Of a stretch of 64,000 nucleotides of DNA, positions 54,302 through 63,174 are shown one piece after another. Each line of letters begins with the position of its first letter. Position 1 is the first letter of the stretch. This stretch comes from Parvularcula marina (GTDB lineage Bacteria > Pseudomonadota > Alphaproteobacteria > Caulobacterales > Parvularculaceae). A program made the position numbers and the translations under genes. The DNA lies in contig NZ_QUQO01000001.1 of the NCBI RefSeq assembly GCF_003399445.1, positions 2,725,001 to 2,789,000 on the forward strand. The letters are read 5' to 3'. The notes below the pieces were generated by a model that saw only the letters and a program-made list of their open reading frames with translations, did no database searches and had not been told where the DNA came from.

Positions 54302-55699
54302 ATGCCGAAGACGGTCAGTTTCCGTCACTTCCTGCGCGATATATTCAAGGTCTCGGTCATTACCTTTTTCACCCGGGCGCTTGGCTTCGCGCGCGAATTT
54401 TTCGTCGCGGCGTTCATTGGAGTCGGTCCGGTTGCGGATGCTTTTGCGCTCGCGCTGCGCGCGCAGATCCTGTTCCGCCAGAGCCTTGTCGAGCGTGCGC
54501 TGCCCATCGCATTCGTGCCGCGCCACAGTGAGGCAGAGGCGATAAGCGAGGAGGCAGCTGAAGCCTTCCGGCAAAAATCCGTGGACGCCATGGCGGCGCT
54601 CGCCATGCTGACCAGCGTCTTCCTCCTCGTCGGCACACCGCTGATCGTGCATCTGCTGGCGCCGGGCTTCATCGGCGAGCCGGCCCGCGTCTACCGCGCC
54701 TATTTCCTCGTCGCCGCCGTTACCGCCGCGATCCAGTTCTACATGCTGGGGGGAATGCTTCTCGCTTTCCTTCAGGCGAAGAAGAAGTTCATCGATTCGA
54801 ACCTGACCCTGATGGTCATGAATGTCGTCATCGTCCTCGCGGTCCTTCTGACGGCAGTTGAAGATTGCTGGGTGCCGCTCGGCTTTATCGATACGACGGG
54901 CATTCTGGCGCTCGGGCTTTTTGGGGCAGGGCTGATCCAGCTCACCGTTGCGATCCTTCTGACCCGCCGGGCAGGGCTATTTCCCAAGCCCCAGATCAAG
55001 GGCCTCGGGCTCATCCCGGCCTTCAGGCTCCTTGGCACCATCGCGCCGGTCTCTCTTGTTTCTTTCTCCCTGACCGGGCCGATCCTTCTTGCCACCCGAT
55101 TTGTCTCGGATGTGGAAGGCGCGGTCGCCATTCTTTTTTATGCGGAGCGTTTCGTGCTCATCGCGCCTTATTTTGTGGGCTTTGCCATCGCCAATGTGCT
55201 CTTGCCCAATCTCTCAGGGCTGATTGCGCAAGGCGCGATCGCCGAAGCGCGGCGGCTCCTGATCCGTACCCTGTTCATGGCGGGCGGCCTCGGCCTTGTC
55301 CTCTGGGCCGGTCTCATCGTTGCGGGGCACCCCGCGCTCAGCCTTGTCTTCTCGCGCACCCAGCTTGGGCAGGACGGGGTCGATGCTGTCTGGCACGCGC
55401 TCCTGTGGCTCTCGCCGCTGGTGCCGATCCGCTTCTGCCTCCAGCCGGTCATGCAGTTCGTCTTTGCCCGGAAGGCCATGCGCGTAGCTTTTGCCGCAGG
55501 CTTCGGCGGCACGCTGGTCACGGCCATTGCCTTCTTCGCGCTGCGCAGCCTCCTGCCTGATATCATCGCGACGGCTTGCGCCGCTGTCGTCATCGGCCAG
55601 TTCTTCCAGCTTCTCCTGCCATTCCTCTGGATGGTTGCGGATCGGGGCGAGACTGATAACGGGGACACAGATCACGCAATGGAAAGGGAGAGCCTGTGA
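54302..55699 (+). CDS. MurJ/MviN-family flippase, probably the EPS repeat-unit flippase
   Basis: 465 residues from ATG at 54302; the frame is open to 54125 without good reason to start there. About 14 hydrophobic segments. The MurJ N-terminal signature is present: TRALGFAREFFVAAFIGVGP, then ADAFALALRAQILFRQ and IAFVPRHSE. MurJ flips lipid II. This gene faces the EPS operon and overlaps a sulfotransferase gene by 4 bp, so a Wzx role in the EPS pathway is more likely than the housekeeping role (inference). No wzx of the usual MOP type is seen in the locus. Confidence 0.8.
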   Translation: MPKTVSFRHFLRDIFKVSVITFFTRALGFAREFFVAAFIGVGPVADAFALALRAQILFRQSLVERALPIAFVPRHSEAEAISEEAAEAFRQKSVDAMAALAMLTSVFLLVGTPLIVHLLAPGFIGEPARVYRAYFLVAAVTAAIQFYMLGGMLLAFLQAKKKFIDSNLTLMVMNVVIVLAVLLTAVEDCWVPLGFIDTTGILALGLFGAGLIQLTVAILLTRRAGLFPKPQIKGLGLIPAFRLLGTIAPVSLVSFSLTGPILLATRFVSDVEGAVAILFYAERFVLIAPYFVGFAIANVLLPNLSGLIAQGAIAEARRLLIRTLFMAGGLGLVLWAGLIVAGHPALSLVFSRTQLGQDGVDAVWHALLWLSPLVPIRFCLQPVMQFVFARKAMRVAFAAGFGGTLVTAIAFFALRSLLPDIIATACAAVVIGQFFQLLLPFLWMVADRGETDNGDTDHAMERESL

Positions 55700-56562
55700 T
55701 ATCAAGAGTGCTCAAATGGCATGCGCAGGCGGCTTTGCTGAATATCTACGGCACCGGCATCCGCGCGCGGGCGCTTTTTGATCCATCGCTCCGGTCTCGC
55801 GAGGATGTGAGCTGGCTCCTGGTAGCAACCCTGCCGAACAGCGGCTCGACCGCCGTCTCGAAACTCCTGCAGGGCTCTTCACGCTCCCTCGCTGTAACAC
55901 CGAGCGGGGAGGGCCAGTGGCTGCTGCCCGCCATGTCCGCCCCCGGAAAAAGATGGGAGCCCTCGCGCTCCGTCGATTACGAACAGATGCGCCGCGTCTG
56001 GCTCTCGCGCGTGCCGAAAGGGGACGCGCCGGTCGTCGTCATCGACAAATCCCCATCTAACCTCGTTCGCCTCGCAGAGGTCGCCCACGCCCTATCTTCC
56101 ATGCCGGTCAAGCTGATCAGCGTGACCCGCGATCCTTATGCGACCGTTGCCAGCTGGGCCAAGCGATACCCCCCGGCGCGGGTGATCCGCGACTGGAGAC
56201 CGTCACTGAAAGGCCAGCTCGGCACCGATGACGCATTCTTTGAGGCGCTCGGCAATATCTGGGGAGAGTGGGCAGCCATGCTGCTCAAGCTCCGGGAGCG
56301 CGCCGACTATTCGACCTCTTATGAGACGCTGGTTGCTGCCCCGGCGGATTTTGTGACCGCCATTACCGGGCTTTACCCCGAACTTTCCGATATCGACCCG
56401 TCCGCCAACGTGTCGGTCAAGGATTACGAGGCACAGCCCTTGCGCAACATGAATGACGAGCAGATCGCGTCCTTAACCCCAGCGCAGCTTGGCGCTGTTA
56501 CGAAAGGACTCGCGCCGCATGAGGGAATCGTGCGCGCTCTGGGATACGAACTAAGGGGATAA
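55696..56562 (+). CDS. Sulfotransferase (PAPS-dependent type)
   Basis: 288 residues from GTG at 55696, which overlaps the flippase stop by 4 bp (GTGA). 5'-phosphosulfate-binding motif LPNSGSTAVSKLL (~42-55) and 3'-phosphate motif SVTRDPYATVASW (~140-152) are both visible. No signal or membrane segment, so cytoplasmic. It would transfer sulfate from PAPS to a hydroxyl of the EPS unit or another lipid-linked sugar. First of three adjacent sulfotransferase genes of different subfamilies. Confidence 0.85.
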   Translation: MISRVLKWHAQAALLNIYGTGIRARALFDPSLRSREDVSWLLVATLPNSGSTAVSKLLQGSSRSLAVTPSGEGQWLLPAMSAPGKRWEPSRSVDYEQMRRVWLSRVPKGDAPVVVIDKSPSNLVRLAEVAHALSSMPVKLISVTRDPYATVASWAKRYPPARVIRDWRPSLKGQLGTDDAFFEALGNIWGEWAAMLLKLRERADYSTSYETLVAAPADFVTAITGLYPELSDIDPSANVSVKDYEAQPLRNMNDEQIASLTPAQLGAVTKGLAPHEGIVRALGYELRG

Positions 56563-56572
56563 AAGGAAGAGA

Positions 56573-57214
56573 ATGGAGCTCGCCACCAAACAGATGCTGC
56601 GCCGCTGGTATGAACGGGCCACCTTCAAGGTGAACGTGCCCCAGCCCTGCATCCATCGTGGCTGCCTCTTCGTGCATATCCCGCGCGCAGCCGGCAGCTC
56701 GCTCTGCCTTGCCATGTTCGGTGTGCAGGTCGGCCACCGTAAGCTGAAGGAATACCAGCTTGGCCGCGACCGGCAGATGAACCAGCTGCTCAAATTCACG
56801 GTCTGCCGGAACCCCATCGACCGCGCCTATTCCGGCTACAGATTTCTGACTGTCGGTGGGCTCACCCGCTCGGATGAGGAATGGGCCAATAAGCACGATG
56901 TGGGGAAAATGAGCTTTGACGGCTTTGTGCGGGATGTTCTGGTGAAGGAACGTAACCGCCCGCATGTGCATTTCATTCCGCAGCATGAATTTGTCGAACG
57001 CTATACCTATGGCCCCGTGGGGGTCGATGTGATCTGCCGCTATGAGAATCTGGCCGAGGATGTCGGCGCGGTGGCAAAGAAGCTTGGCATGGAGCTCGAT
57101 CTCACCCATGTGAATGCGAGCCCCGCCGCAAAGGAAGAGCATGATCCCGAGACGATCGTCATGCTCAAACGCCTTTATGCGAAGGATTTCTACGTTTTCG
57201 GATACAGCCTGTGA
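56573..57214 (+). CDS. Sulfotransferase family 2-like protein
   Basis: 213 residues, ATG at 56573 after aaaaggaag. P-loop-like PSB motif FVHIPRAAGSSLCLAMFG (~33-50) and 3'-phosphate motif FTVCRNPIDRAYSGYRFL (~75-92), typical of carbohydrate (family 2) sulfotransferases that act on polysaccharides. Cytoplasmic; PAPS donor. Starts 10 bp after the previous sulfotransferase and overlaps the next by 4 bp. Acceptor sugar unknown, EPS by context. Confidence 0.85.
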   Translation: MELATKQMLRRWYERATFKVNVPQPCIHRGCLFVHIPRAAGSSLCLAMFGVQVGHRKLKEYQLGRDRQMNQLLKFTVCRNPIDRAYSGYRFLTVGGLTRSDEEWANKHDVGKMSFDGFVRDVLVKERNRPHVHFIPQHEFVERYTYGPVGVDVICRYENLAEDVGAVAKKLGMELDLTHVNASPAAKEEHDPETIVMLKRLYAKDFYVFGYSL

Positions 57215-57930
57215 GTGAGGTGATGACGAACCCGACCCCCACACGGCTGATGCGCCAGGCAACCCGGCTGCGGCTGCGGCGTGAATATCCCGTGCGGGTG
57301 CCGGACCTAGGCATTGCCTATGTCGCCGCCCCAAAAAATGCGTGTACGACGCTGAAGATGACGCTCTATCGCCTGCGCTTTGGCGAGGAGTTCGACATCG
57401 TCAATGTGCGCGGGCGCGATGTCTTTCATGTCCATCACGTTTTCCCGTCACAGGAATTCGATGCGCGCGGGCTGGAGGGGACGAAGGTCGAGGACCGGTT
57501 CTGCGTGATCCGCGATCCGATCGACCGGTTCGTCTCCTTTTACTGCAACCGCATTCTGTATCATGATGATCTGGCAAAATCCGGCCCGCTGCTGACCGCG
57601 CAGGGCCTCAAGACCCAGCCCGATATCAATGAGCTGGTCGCCGATCTCGACAAATACATGAAAGCCGCGCGGCTCGTCCGGCACCATGTCCTGCCGCAGA
57701 GCTATTTTCTTGGCACCGACCCTTCGCTTTACGGCCTTGTTGCCGATGTGTCGGAGCTCGATCAGGTCCGCGCCTTCCTCTCCGACCGCGTCGGCGAGGA
57801 TACAGGGGCCTTTCCGCGCTATCAGGAAGGCGGCAATGACCGGAAGGATGAGGTCCACGCGGCGCTCTCGCCGGAATCCCGTGCCGCCCTTGAAGAGTTC
57901 TACGCCGACGATCTGCGCATCTGGCGGTAG
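57211..57930 (+). CDS. Sulfotransferase family 2-like protein
   Basis: 239 residues from GTG at 57211, which overlaps the upstream stop by 4 bp (GTGA). PSB-type AYVAAPKNACTTLKMTLYRL (~37-56) and 3'-phosphate motif FCVIRDPIDRFVSFYCNR (~97-114). HHVLPQSYFLG matches carbohydrate sulfotransferases of the chondroitin/dermatan 2-O/4-O group. Not a close copy of the previous gene, so the three enzymes probably act at different positions or steps. Last gene of the plus-strand series. Confidence 0.85.
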   Translation: MSEVMTNPTPTRLMRQATRLRLRREYPVRVPDLGIAYVAAPKNACTTLKMTLYRLRFGEEFDIVNVRGRDVFHVHHVFPSQEFDARGLEGTKVEDRFCVIRDPIDRFVSFYCNRILYHDDLAKSGPLLTAQGLKTQPDINELVADLDKYMKAARLVRHHVLPQSYFLGTDPSLYGLVADVSELDQVRAFLSDRVGEDTGAFPRYQEGGNDRKDEVHAALSPESRAALEEFYADDLRIWR

Positions 57931-57968
57931 GTGATGACGCGCGCGCCTCTTTCGTGTAGGCGCCGCCG

Positions 57969-59339
57969 ATGGTCCTCAAAGTTGCTATTATCGGTCGCCC
58001 CAATGTGGGCAAATCCACGCTGTTCAACCGCCTTGCGGGCAAGAAGCTCGCGCTGGTCGATGACCAGCCGGGGGTGACGCGCGACCGCCGCGAATATGAC
58101 ATCAAATTCGGCGATCTCGACATCCGCCTGATCGACACGGCGGGGCTCGAGAACGCCTCTGACGGCTCGCTTCAGGCGCGGATGCGCGAGGGCACCGAAA
58201 AAGCCATCGCGCTCGCCGATGTCACGCTTTTCCTCGTCGATGCGCGATCCGGCCTCACCTCGCATGACGAAGAGCTGGCCGAGATGCTGCGCCGCGCAGG
58301 CCGGCCGGTTGTTCTTGTGGCGAACAAGACAGAGGGCCGCGGTGAAGCCGGCGCTTACGAGGCCTATAATCTCGGGCTCGGCGATCCCGTCGCGATCTCC
58401 GCCGAGCATGGCGAGGGCATGGCCGACCTTTATCAGGCGATCCGCGCCCATGTCCCCGAAGACGGGATGGACGACGAGGAAGATGCCGAGACCCTTGAAT
58501 GGGACGATCCGCTAAAACCCTTGCGGCTCGCCATTGTCGGGCGCCCCAATGCGGGCAAGTCGACCCTTGTGAACCGCCTTCTTGACGAAGACCGTGTACT
58601 GACGGGGCCGGAAGCAGGCATTACTCGTGATACGATTTCGGTCGAATGGTCATGGGAGGGATCAGAGCGCTCCTGGCCGGTCAAACTCTTTGACACCGCC
58701 GGGCTTCGCAAGCGTGCCAAGGTGCAGGACCGCTTGGAGAAAATGTCGACCGGCGACACGATCCGCGCCATCCAGTTCGCCGAGGTCGTGGCCGTCATCA
58801 TCGATGCGACCATGCCGTTTGAGAAACAGGATCTTCAGATTGCGGATCTTGCCGCGCGCGAAGGGCGCGGTGTCGTCATCGTCGCGAACAAGTGGGACCT
58901 GATCGAGGACAAGGACGAAACCGCAAAGGCGTTGCGCGAAGCGGCTGCGCGTCTATTGCCGCAGATCCCGAATGTGCCCGTCATCCTGATGTCCGCGCTG
59001 ACGGGGCGGGGGATCGACCGGCTGATGCCATGGGTCACGCGCGTCTATCGCGACTGGAACGCGAAGGTGAAAACCTCCGACCTCAACAAATGGCTGGAGG
59101 CGGCAACCCAGAAACACCCGCCGCCCGCTGTCGGCGGCCGCCGTATCAAGATCCGCTATATCACGCAGGTGAATACGCGTCCCCCCACCTTCATGGCACA
59201 TTGTCAGCGGGCAGATCACCTACCTGACAGCTATAAGCGATATCTCGTCAACGGTATCCGCGAGAGCTTCAGCATCGAAGCTGTCCCGATCCGCCTGTTC
59301 CTCCGTAAGGGAACCAACCCCTATGAGGGGAAGAAGTAG
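57969..59339 (+). CDS. der: Ribosome-assembly GTPase Der (EngA)
   Basis: 456 residues with two tandem GTPase domains, unique to Der. First: GRPNVGKST (G1), DTAGLE (G3), NKTEG (G4). Second, ~170-350: [24 protein letters not shown]. The C-terminal KH-like domain ends [16 protein letters not shown]. It acts in 50S subunit maturation. Housekeeping gene not related to the EPS genes upstream. Confidence 0.97.
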   Translation: MVLKVAIIGRPNVGKSTLFNRLAGKKLALVDDQPGVTRDRREYDIKFGDLDIRLIDTAGLENASDGSLQARMREGTEKAIALADVTLFLVDARSGLTSHDEELAEMLRRAGRPVVLVANKTEGRGEAGAYEAYNLGLGDPVAISAEHGEGMADLYQAIRAHVPEDGMDDEEDAETLEWDDPLKPLRLAIVGRPNAGKSTLVNRLLDEDRVLTGPEAGITRDTISVEWSWEGSERSWPVKLFDTAGLRKRAKVQDRLEKMSTGDTIRAIQFAEVVAVIIDATMPFEKQDLQIADLAAREGRGVVIVANKWDLIEDKDETAKALREAAARLLPQIPNVPVILMSALTGRGIDRLMPWVTRVYRDWNAKVKTSDLNKWLEAATQKHPPPAVGGRRIKIRYITQVNTRPPTFMAHCQRADHLPDSYKRYLVNGIRESFSIEAVPIRLFLRKGTNPYEGKK

Positions 59340-59363
59340 CGGCTGCGCCCCCTCCATCCGCCC

Positions 59364-59492
59364 ATCCCCGCGAAGGCGGGGATCTGCTTCTGAGGCGTCG
59401 GCCTCTCATCTTCAGAGTTCATGAAGATGAACTCTGACTATCCTACAGAAGGCCAGATGCCCGCCGGAGCTTAGCCCGGACTTGATCCGGGC
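59364..59492. repeat. Three consecutive hairpins after der
   Basis: Hairpin 1: ATCCCCGC-gaag-GCGGGGAT (59364-59383). Hairpin 2: CAGAGTTCAT-gaag-ATGAACTCTG (59413-59436). Hairpin 3: GCCCGGA-cttga-TCCGGGC (59474-59492). The first two share a GAAG loop; the first and third resemble REP-like palindromes common in alphaproteobacterial genomes. They lie between convergent genes and may end der transcription. Confidence 0.7.
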
Positions 59493-59532
59493 CGGGCATG
59501 ATCGGAGTAGGGCGGATCAAATGCCCAGGAGC

Positions 59533-59772
59533 CTATTCGTCAAATGAGGCGGAGAGTTCTTCTTCGGCGACAGCGACGCGGAACGCCTGACGGAAGAAAA
59601 TCCCGCCAACGACAATGGCCGTCACCATACCGAACATCATAGCTGCCCACGCCCAGACGAGGGGCGCAAGGAAAGGCGACAGGCCAAGCCAGACGACCGT
59701 GAACCCCGCAATGGAGGCTTCGGATGCGACAAGAATGGTAGAGGGAAGGATATCGAAAATGATATGTTTCAC
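59533..59772 (-). CDS. Small membrane protein (79 aa)
   Basis: GTG start at 59772, after gggagaacctcc. Two hydrophobic helices: ~9-30 and ~33-60 (LAPLVWAWAAMMFGMVTAIV), then a short cytoplasmic-looking acidic tail (EEELSASFDE). No family recognised. It is divergent from the TSUP permease with 82 bp between, which may hint at a shared regulation only. Confidence 0.65.
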   Translation of the reverse strand: MKHIIFDILPSTILVASEASIAGFTVVWLGLSPFLAPLVWAWAAMMFGMVTAIVVGGIFFRQAFRVAVAEEELSASFDE

Positions 59773-59854
59773 GGAGGTTCTCCCGTTGTAAGATGGAAGA
59801 TGCGCCTGCGGGAAACCGGCGGGAAGGCCAAAACTTCATTACGGAAATAATTTA

Positions 59855-60604
59855 ATGTTCGAGACCGAAGGGACGTTCGCGCTCTTCATGATGATCGGCT
59901 TTGTGGCCCAGCTTATCGATGGGGCGCTGGGCATGGCGTATGGCATCTCCGCCACGACGGCGCTGATCGCGCTAGGGCTGCCCCCGGCGCTGGCGAGCGC
60001 CAATGTGCATACAGCGGAAGTCTTCACCAGCGCCGCCTCTGGCGCCTCCCATATGGCAGCGAAGAATATCGACTGGCGTCTGGTTCGCCGTCTTGCGCCC
60101 GCCGGTGTCTTGGGCGGGATCCTTGGTACCCTACTGGTCAGCCACCTTGATACCCATACGGCACGCCCCCTGATCGCGGCCTACCTCTTCTATATGGGGC
60201 TCGTCGTTCTGAAAAAGGCGATCCGCCCAACTCATGCCAAGGCTAAGTCGCTGCGCGTGCGGGTGCTCGGTTTTGCGGGGGGATTGTGTGACGCCGTGGG
60301 CGGCGGCGGGTGGGGACCGGTCGTTGCCTCCCGCCTGCTGGCGAATGGGGAGGAGCCCGCCAAAACTGTGGGCAGCACGAACCTTGCTGAGTTTTTCATG
60401 ACGGCGGCGGTTTCAGTCACCTTCCTTTTTACGCTGGGACCGAGTTTCGGGCAGGCCGCATTGGGGCTGGTGCTCGGCGGCGTGATCGCGGCTCCCATCG
60501 CGGCTTTTGGGGCACGCCGCCTGCCGCGAAGGGGGCTGATGGGAATGGTCGGGGTCCTGATCTGTCTAGTCAGTGCCTTCAACATCGTGACGGCGCTGAT
60601 GTGA
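59855..60604 (+). CDS. TSUP (TauE/SafE) family permease
   Basis: 249 residues with about 8 hydrophobic segments. VAQLIDGALGMAYGISATTA (~18-37) and AGGLCDAVGGGGWGPVVASR (~140-160) are the two symmetric TauE/SafE signature halves; DAVGGGGWGP is typical of the group related to sulfite/organosulfonate export. It may export sulfite or similar anions. There is no operon partner. The link to the nearby sulfotransferases is only suggestive. Confidence 0.9.
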   Translation: MFETEGTFALFMMIGFVAQLIDGALGMAYGISATTALIALGLPPALASANVHTAEVFTSAASGASHMAAKNIDWRLVRRLAPAGVLGGILGTLLVSHLDTHTARPLIAAYLFYMGLVVLKKAIRPTHAKAKSLRVRVLGFAGGLCDAVGGGGWGPVVASRLLANGEEPAKTVGSTNLAEFFMTAAVSVTFLFTLGPSFGQAALGLVLGGVIAAPIAAFGARRLPRRGLMGMVGVLICLVSAFNIVTALM

Positions 60605-60955
60605 AGGCGACGCCTTGTCCTTCCCATGCTGAATTTATTTTCAGCTGACGCGGTGGAGGGACTTGCGCTTCTGGGTTTTCTGTCCAATTTTATAGTTGCG
60701 CACGGGATGCTGACAAAAAACGGCACACCCGGCGCCGTCATCCGAAAAGAAATATGTGACGGTGGGTTGGGTTCCGGCTGACTGAAGGTGGACAGGAGGG
60801 GTATTCCTGTCCTTTACGCAGGCGCACGGGTCATCAGGCCGTCAGTATGCCGATCGGTATACGCCCGTTCACCCTTGCCGCAGGGCTGGTGAGGGAGGCA
60901 CCCGGAATGGTGCGGCCTCGCCAACCTGCAAACTCACATTCTCAGGAATAGACAG
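60605..60955. other. 351-bp intergenic region with two hairpins
   Basis: No ORF is supported here. A perfect hairpin GGACAGGA-ggggtat-TCCTGTCC lies at 60790-60812, followed by cttt. A second stem-loop lies at 60888-60922: ggtgagg...cctcgcc outside and GCACC-cggaat-GGTGC inside. The second is ~33 bp before the PRC-barrel gene and would be in its 5' leader. Confidence 0.55.
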
Positions 60956-61390
60956 ATGAAACTTCATTCCCTTACCGCTCTTCTTCTGATCTCCAGCTCA
61001 ACGGCGCTCGCTGCCTGCGACGAGACCGAAGCTTCCGTTGCTGACGACACTGTTGTCATCGAGGAAACCGTTGCTGCAACCGATACGGTTGCTGTCATTG
61101 ATGAGCCGGACTTTATCGGCCTCACCGTGACTGACGCTGACGACGTCAATATCGGCATTGTCGACGACGTCATTGCCACGGCGGACCATGGCGAGCTCCT
61201 CGTAATCCGGATCGACCTGGCCGATGGCCCGACTTTCCGCGCGCTCAACGTTGATGAGTTCGAAATCGGTGGTGCCGACGAAGGCCTCGTCATCAGCCAT
61301 CTGACGAAAGAAGAAGTCATTAGCCTGCCGGAATTCTTCCCGTCGGCTGATGTACACGAAGATGAGGACAGCCTCGGCTATAACGGCTGA
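60956..61390 (+). CDS. PRC-barrel lipoprotein-like protein
   Basis: 144 residues. Signal peptide ending in the lipobox-like TALAAC (Cys ~20), then an acidic linker (ETEASVADDTVVIEETVAAT) and a PRC-barrel domain (~50-120, FIGLTVTDADDVNIGIVDDV, LLVIRIDLADGPTFRALNV). The strongly acidic mature part fits a surface or periplasmic protein of a marine bacterium. Function unknown; PRC-barrels often act as assembly or stress-response modules. Confidence 0.8.
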   Translation: MKLHSLTALLLISSSTALAACDETEASVADDTVVIEETVAATDTVAVIDEPDFIGLTVTDADDVNIGIVDDVIATADHGELLVIRIDLADGPTFRALNVDEFEIGGADEGLVISHLTKEEVISLPEFFPSADVHEDEDSLGYNG

Positions 61391-61402
61391 ACTGTTCCAT
61401 AG

Positions 61403-61430
61403 GTGACGGACCCGCAGCCGGGCCCGTCAC
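61403..61430. terminator. Bidirectional hairpin between convergent genes
   Basis: GTGACGG and CCGTCAC pair outside, CCCG and CGGG inside, with a cagc loop. It lies between the PRC-barrel gene (plus) and the glycosidase gene (minus), which both end here. No long T-tract. Confidence 0.5.
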
Positions 61431-61455
61431 TGGCCTGTCCGGAGTTCCGAGCGGT

Positions 61456-63087
61456 CTACTTGTAAGTGTAAAGTCGGAATTTCTGGATTGCGAAAGCGTC
61501 AGGGGTCAGGCGGATATGCCGCCCCTGATGGGTCTGATCGCCATTGAGCGTGCGGCCCGCTTCCCATTCACCCCGACGGCCAAAACGGCCTTCCTCCGCC
61601 ATTGCGATCCCGGCGCGCGCCGGGCCCTCGGCATCAAAAGTGAAGGTGACGCCCTTGCCAGCGACAAGGAATTCGTCATCTGAGAGGGCAATGATCAGCG
61701 CGCCGTGCCCTGCCATGTCCTGCGCGTCGCGCGGTGTCCACGGATCAATCATGGTCGCAGTGAACTGGTAATTCTCGAGCGTGAACGTCTGGGGCGCAAG
61801 ATCGATCTCTCCATCATAGTCGATGGGTGCGCGTAAGCCGCGCATCGTGCCATTGCCCTGATTGGCTGTGATCAGATGGCTGATATTATCAAGGATGTCA
61901 TAGGCATTGCCGAGGGGGTGGCTCTCTCCATCTTCGATGTCCTCGATTGAGAATGGGCTGTAGCCGATGGAGTCTAGCTCCCCAAATGACCAGAAGGCAT
62001 CCGCGCCAACTTCCGATCGCCCTGTGCGGTTCGCTTCTGGAATGAAGACGGCATTTCCGTCAACGTCATATTCTGCGATCCGGGTGACGAAGTCGTTGAA
62101 ATAAATATCCGGCGCCAGGAAATCGAGCGAGGGCGCTGCTGCCTGCCAGACTGCAAAGAGATGGGGCAGGGGCCCGCCGCTGGGGTAACCGCCGGGCGAG
62201 GTGTCTGGCCTTGCGAGTGCGGCATTGACATAGACCGGCAGGTCATAGGCATCGAGGCCCGCAGCCGTCACATGTTCAACAAAACGGCCAAGATGCCAGG
62301 CGGTGAATATCTCTTCCGCTTCCGGAGAATTACCGAACACTTCTTGCCAGCTTCCGCTCTCTGCGCTGCCTGTCGCCTGCCAAAGTGACATTAGGTGCTC
62401 CCCGGCATCGCCTGCTTCAAGACGCGCCATCAATTCGGCAGGAACATCTGCCTGCCAGTCCTCTTCCGCCGGCGCGGAATGATCGCGGGCTTCGGGGATC
62501 ATGCCGACCTCGTTCTCGACCTGCACCATGATGACGGTCCGCTGGCGCCGATCCGTCTCAGCGAGATGCGCCATCAGCGCCCGGAAGGCGTGGGCATCGG
62601 CATCGCGGATCGCCTCATCATGCGGGCTAAAAATATCCTGGGGTGTGCCGTCTTTCGTGCGAACACGGAAAAAGCGGCCGTCATCCTGCTTGCCCCATTC
62701 GGGCACATAGGTGGACATCGAGTTCTTCCACGTTCCGAACCACAGAAGGACCAGCCTTATATCCTCACGCCGCGCCCGCGTGATCAGCTGGTCGAGGACG
62801 GTGAAATCATAAACCCCTTCTTCAGGTTCGATCAGTTCCCAATAGACCGGCGCAAGGATCGTATTGATGTGGAGCGCGTCGAACGTCTCCCAATGCGGCT
62901 CGAGATAGGAAAGGTCAGAGGCGGAGGAATTCCCCAGCTCCCCGCCGAGCATCAGGTAAGGCTCGCCATCCACCATGAACTGAACGGCGTCTCCCTGTGA
63001 GCGAAGCGATGGGGCAGGCGTTTGCGCAAGCGCCCCTGTCATCAAGGGGAGGAGGCAAAGGAGGGCGGTCATCAGGCTGGTTTTCAT
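61456..63087 (-). CDS. Secreted beta-galactosidase-like glycosidase (GH35/GH42, DUF5597-type)
   Basis: 543 residues with signal peptide (~1-21, GALAQ). TIM-barrel start: LMLGGELGNSSASDLSYLEP and ILAPVYWELIEPEEGVYDF are typical of GH35/GH42. Acid/base Glu in VQVENEVGMI (~197) and nucleophile Glu in VFIPEANRTG (~345). The C-terminal region (~440-540) is a DUF5597-like beta-domain. Such enzymes cleave beta-galactosides or xylan/pectin side chains in the periplasm. No operon partner seen. Confidence 0.85.
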   Translation of the reverse strand: MKTSLMTALLCLLPLMTGALAQTPAPSLRSQGDAVQFMVDGEPYLMLGGELGNSSASDLSYLEPHWETFDALHINTILAPVYWELIEPEEGVYDFTVLDQLITRARREDIRLVLLWFGTWKNSMSTYVPEWGKQDDGRFFRVRTKDGTPQDIFSPHDEAIRDADAHAFRALMAHLAETDRRQRTVIMVQVENEVGMIPEARDHSAPAEEDWQADVPAELMARLEAGDAGEHLMSLWQATGSAESGSWQEVFGNSPEAEEIFTAWHLGRFVEHVTAAGLDAYDLPVYVNAALARPDTSPGGYPSGGPLPHLFAVWQAAAPSLDFLAPDIYFNDFVTRIAEYDVDGNAVFIPEANRTGRSEVGADAFWSFGELDSIGYSPFSIEDIEDGESHPLGNAYDILDNISHLITANQGNGTMRGLRAPIDYDGEIDLAPQTFTLENYQFTATMIDPWTPRDAQDMAGHGALIIALSDDEFLVAGKGVTFTFDAEGPARAGIAMAEEGRFGRRGEWEAGRTLNGDQTHQGRHIRLTPDAFAIQKFRLYTYK

Positions 63088-63154
63088 GACGGCTTGTTAG
63101 CGCAATCACTAACGGACGGCCATGGCTCACGGGGCGCTTGACGGCGGCTCATAA

Positions 63155-63174
63155 ATGTAGCAATGTAACTACAT
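63155..63174. promoter_or_regulatory. ArsR-type operator overlapping the regulator start codon
   Basis: ATGTAG (63155-63160) and CTACAT (63169-63174) are perfect arms around 8 bases (caatgtaa). ArsR-family SdpR-like regulators bind such ATGTAG/CTACAT palindromes. The right arm contains the first bases of the ATG at 63173, so the regulator is probably autoregulated. Confidence 0.65.
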
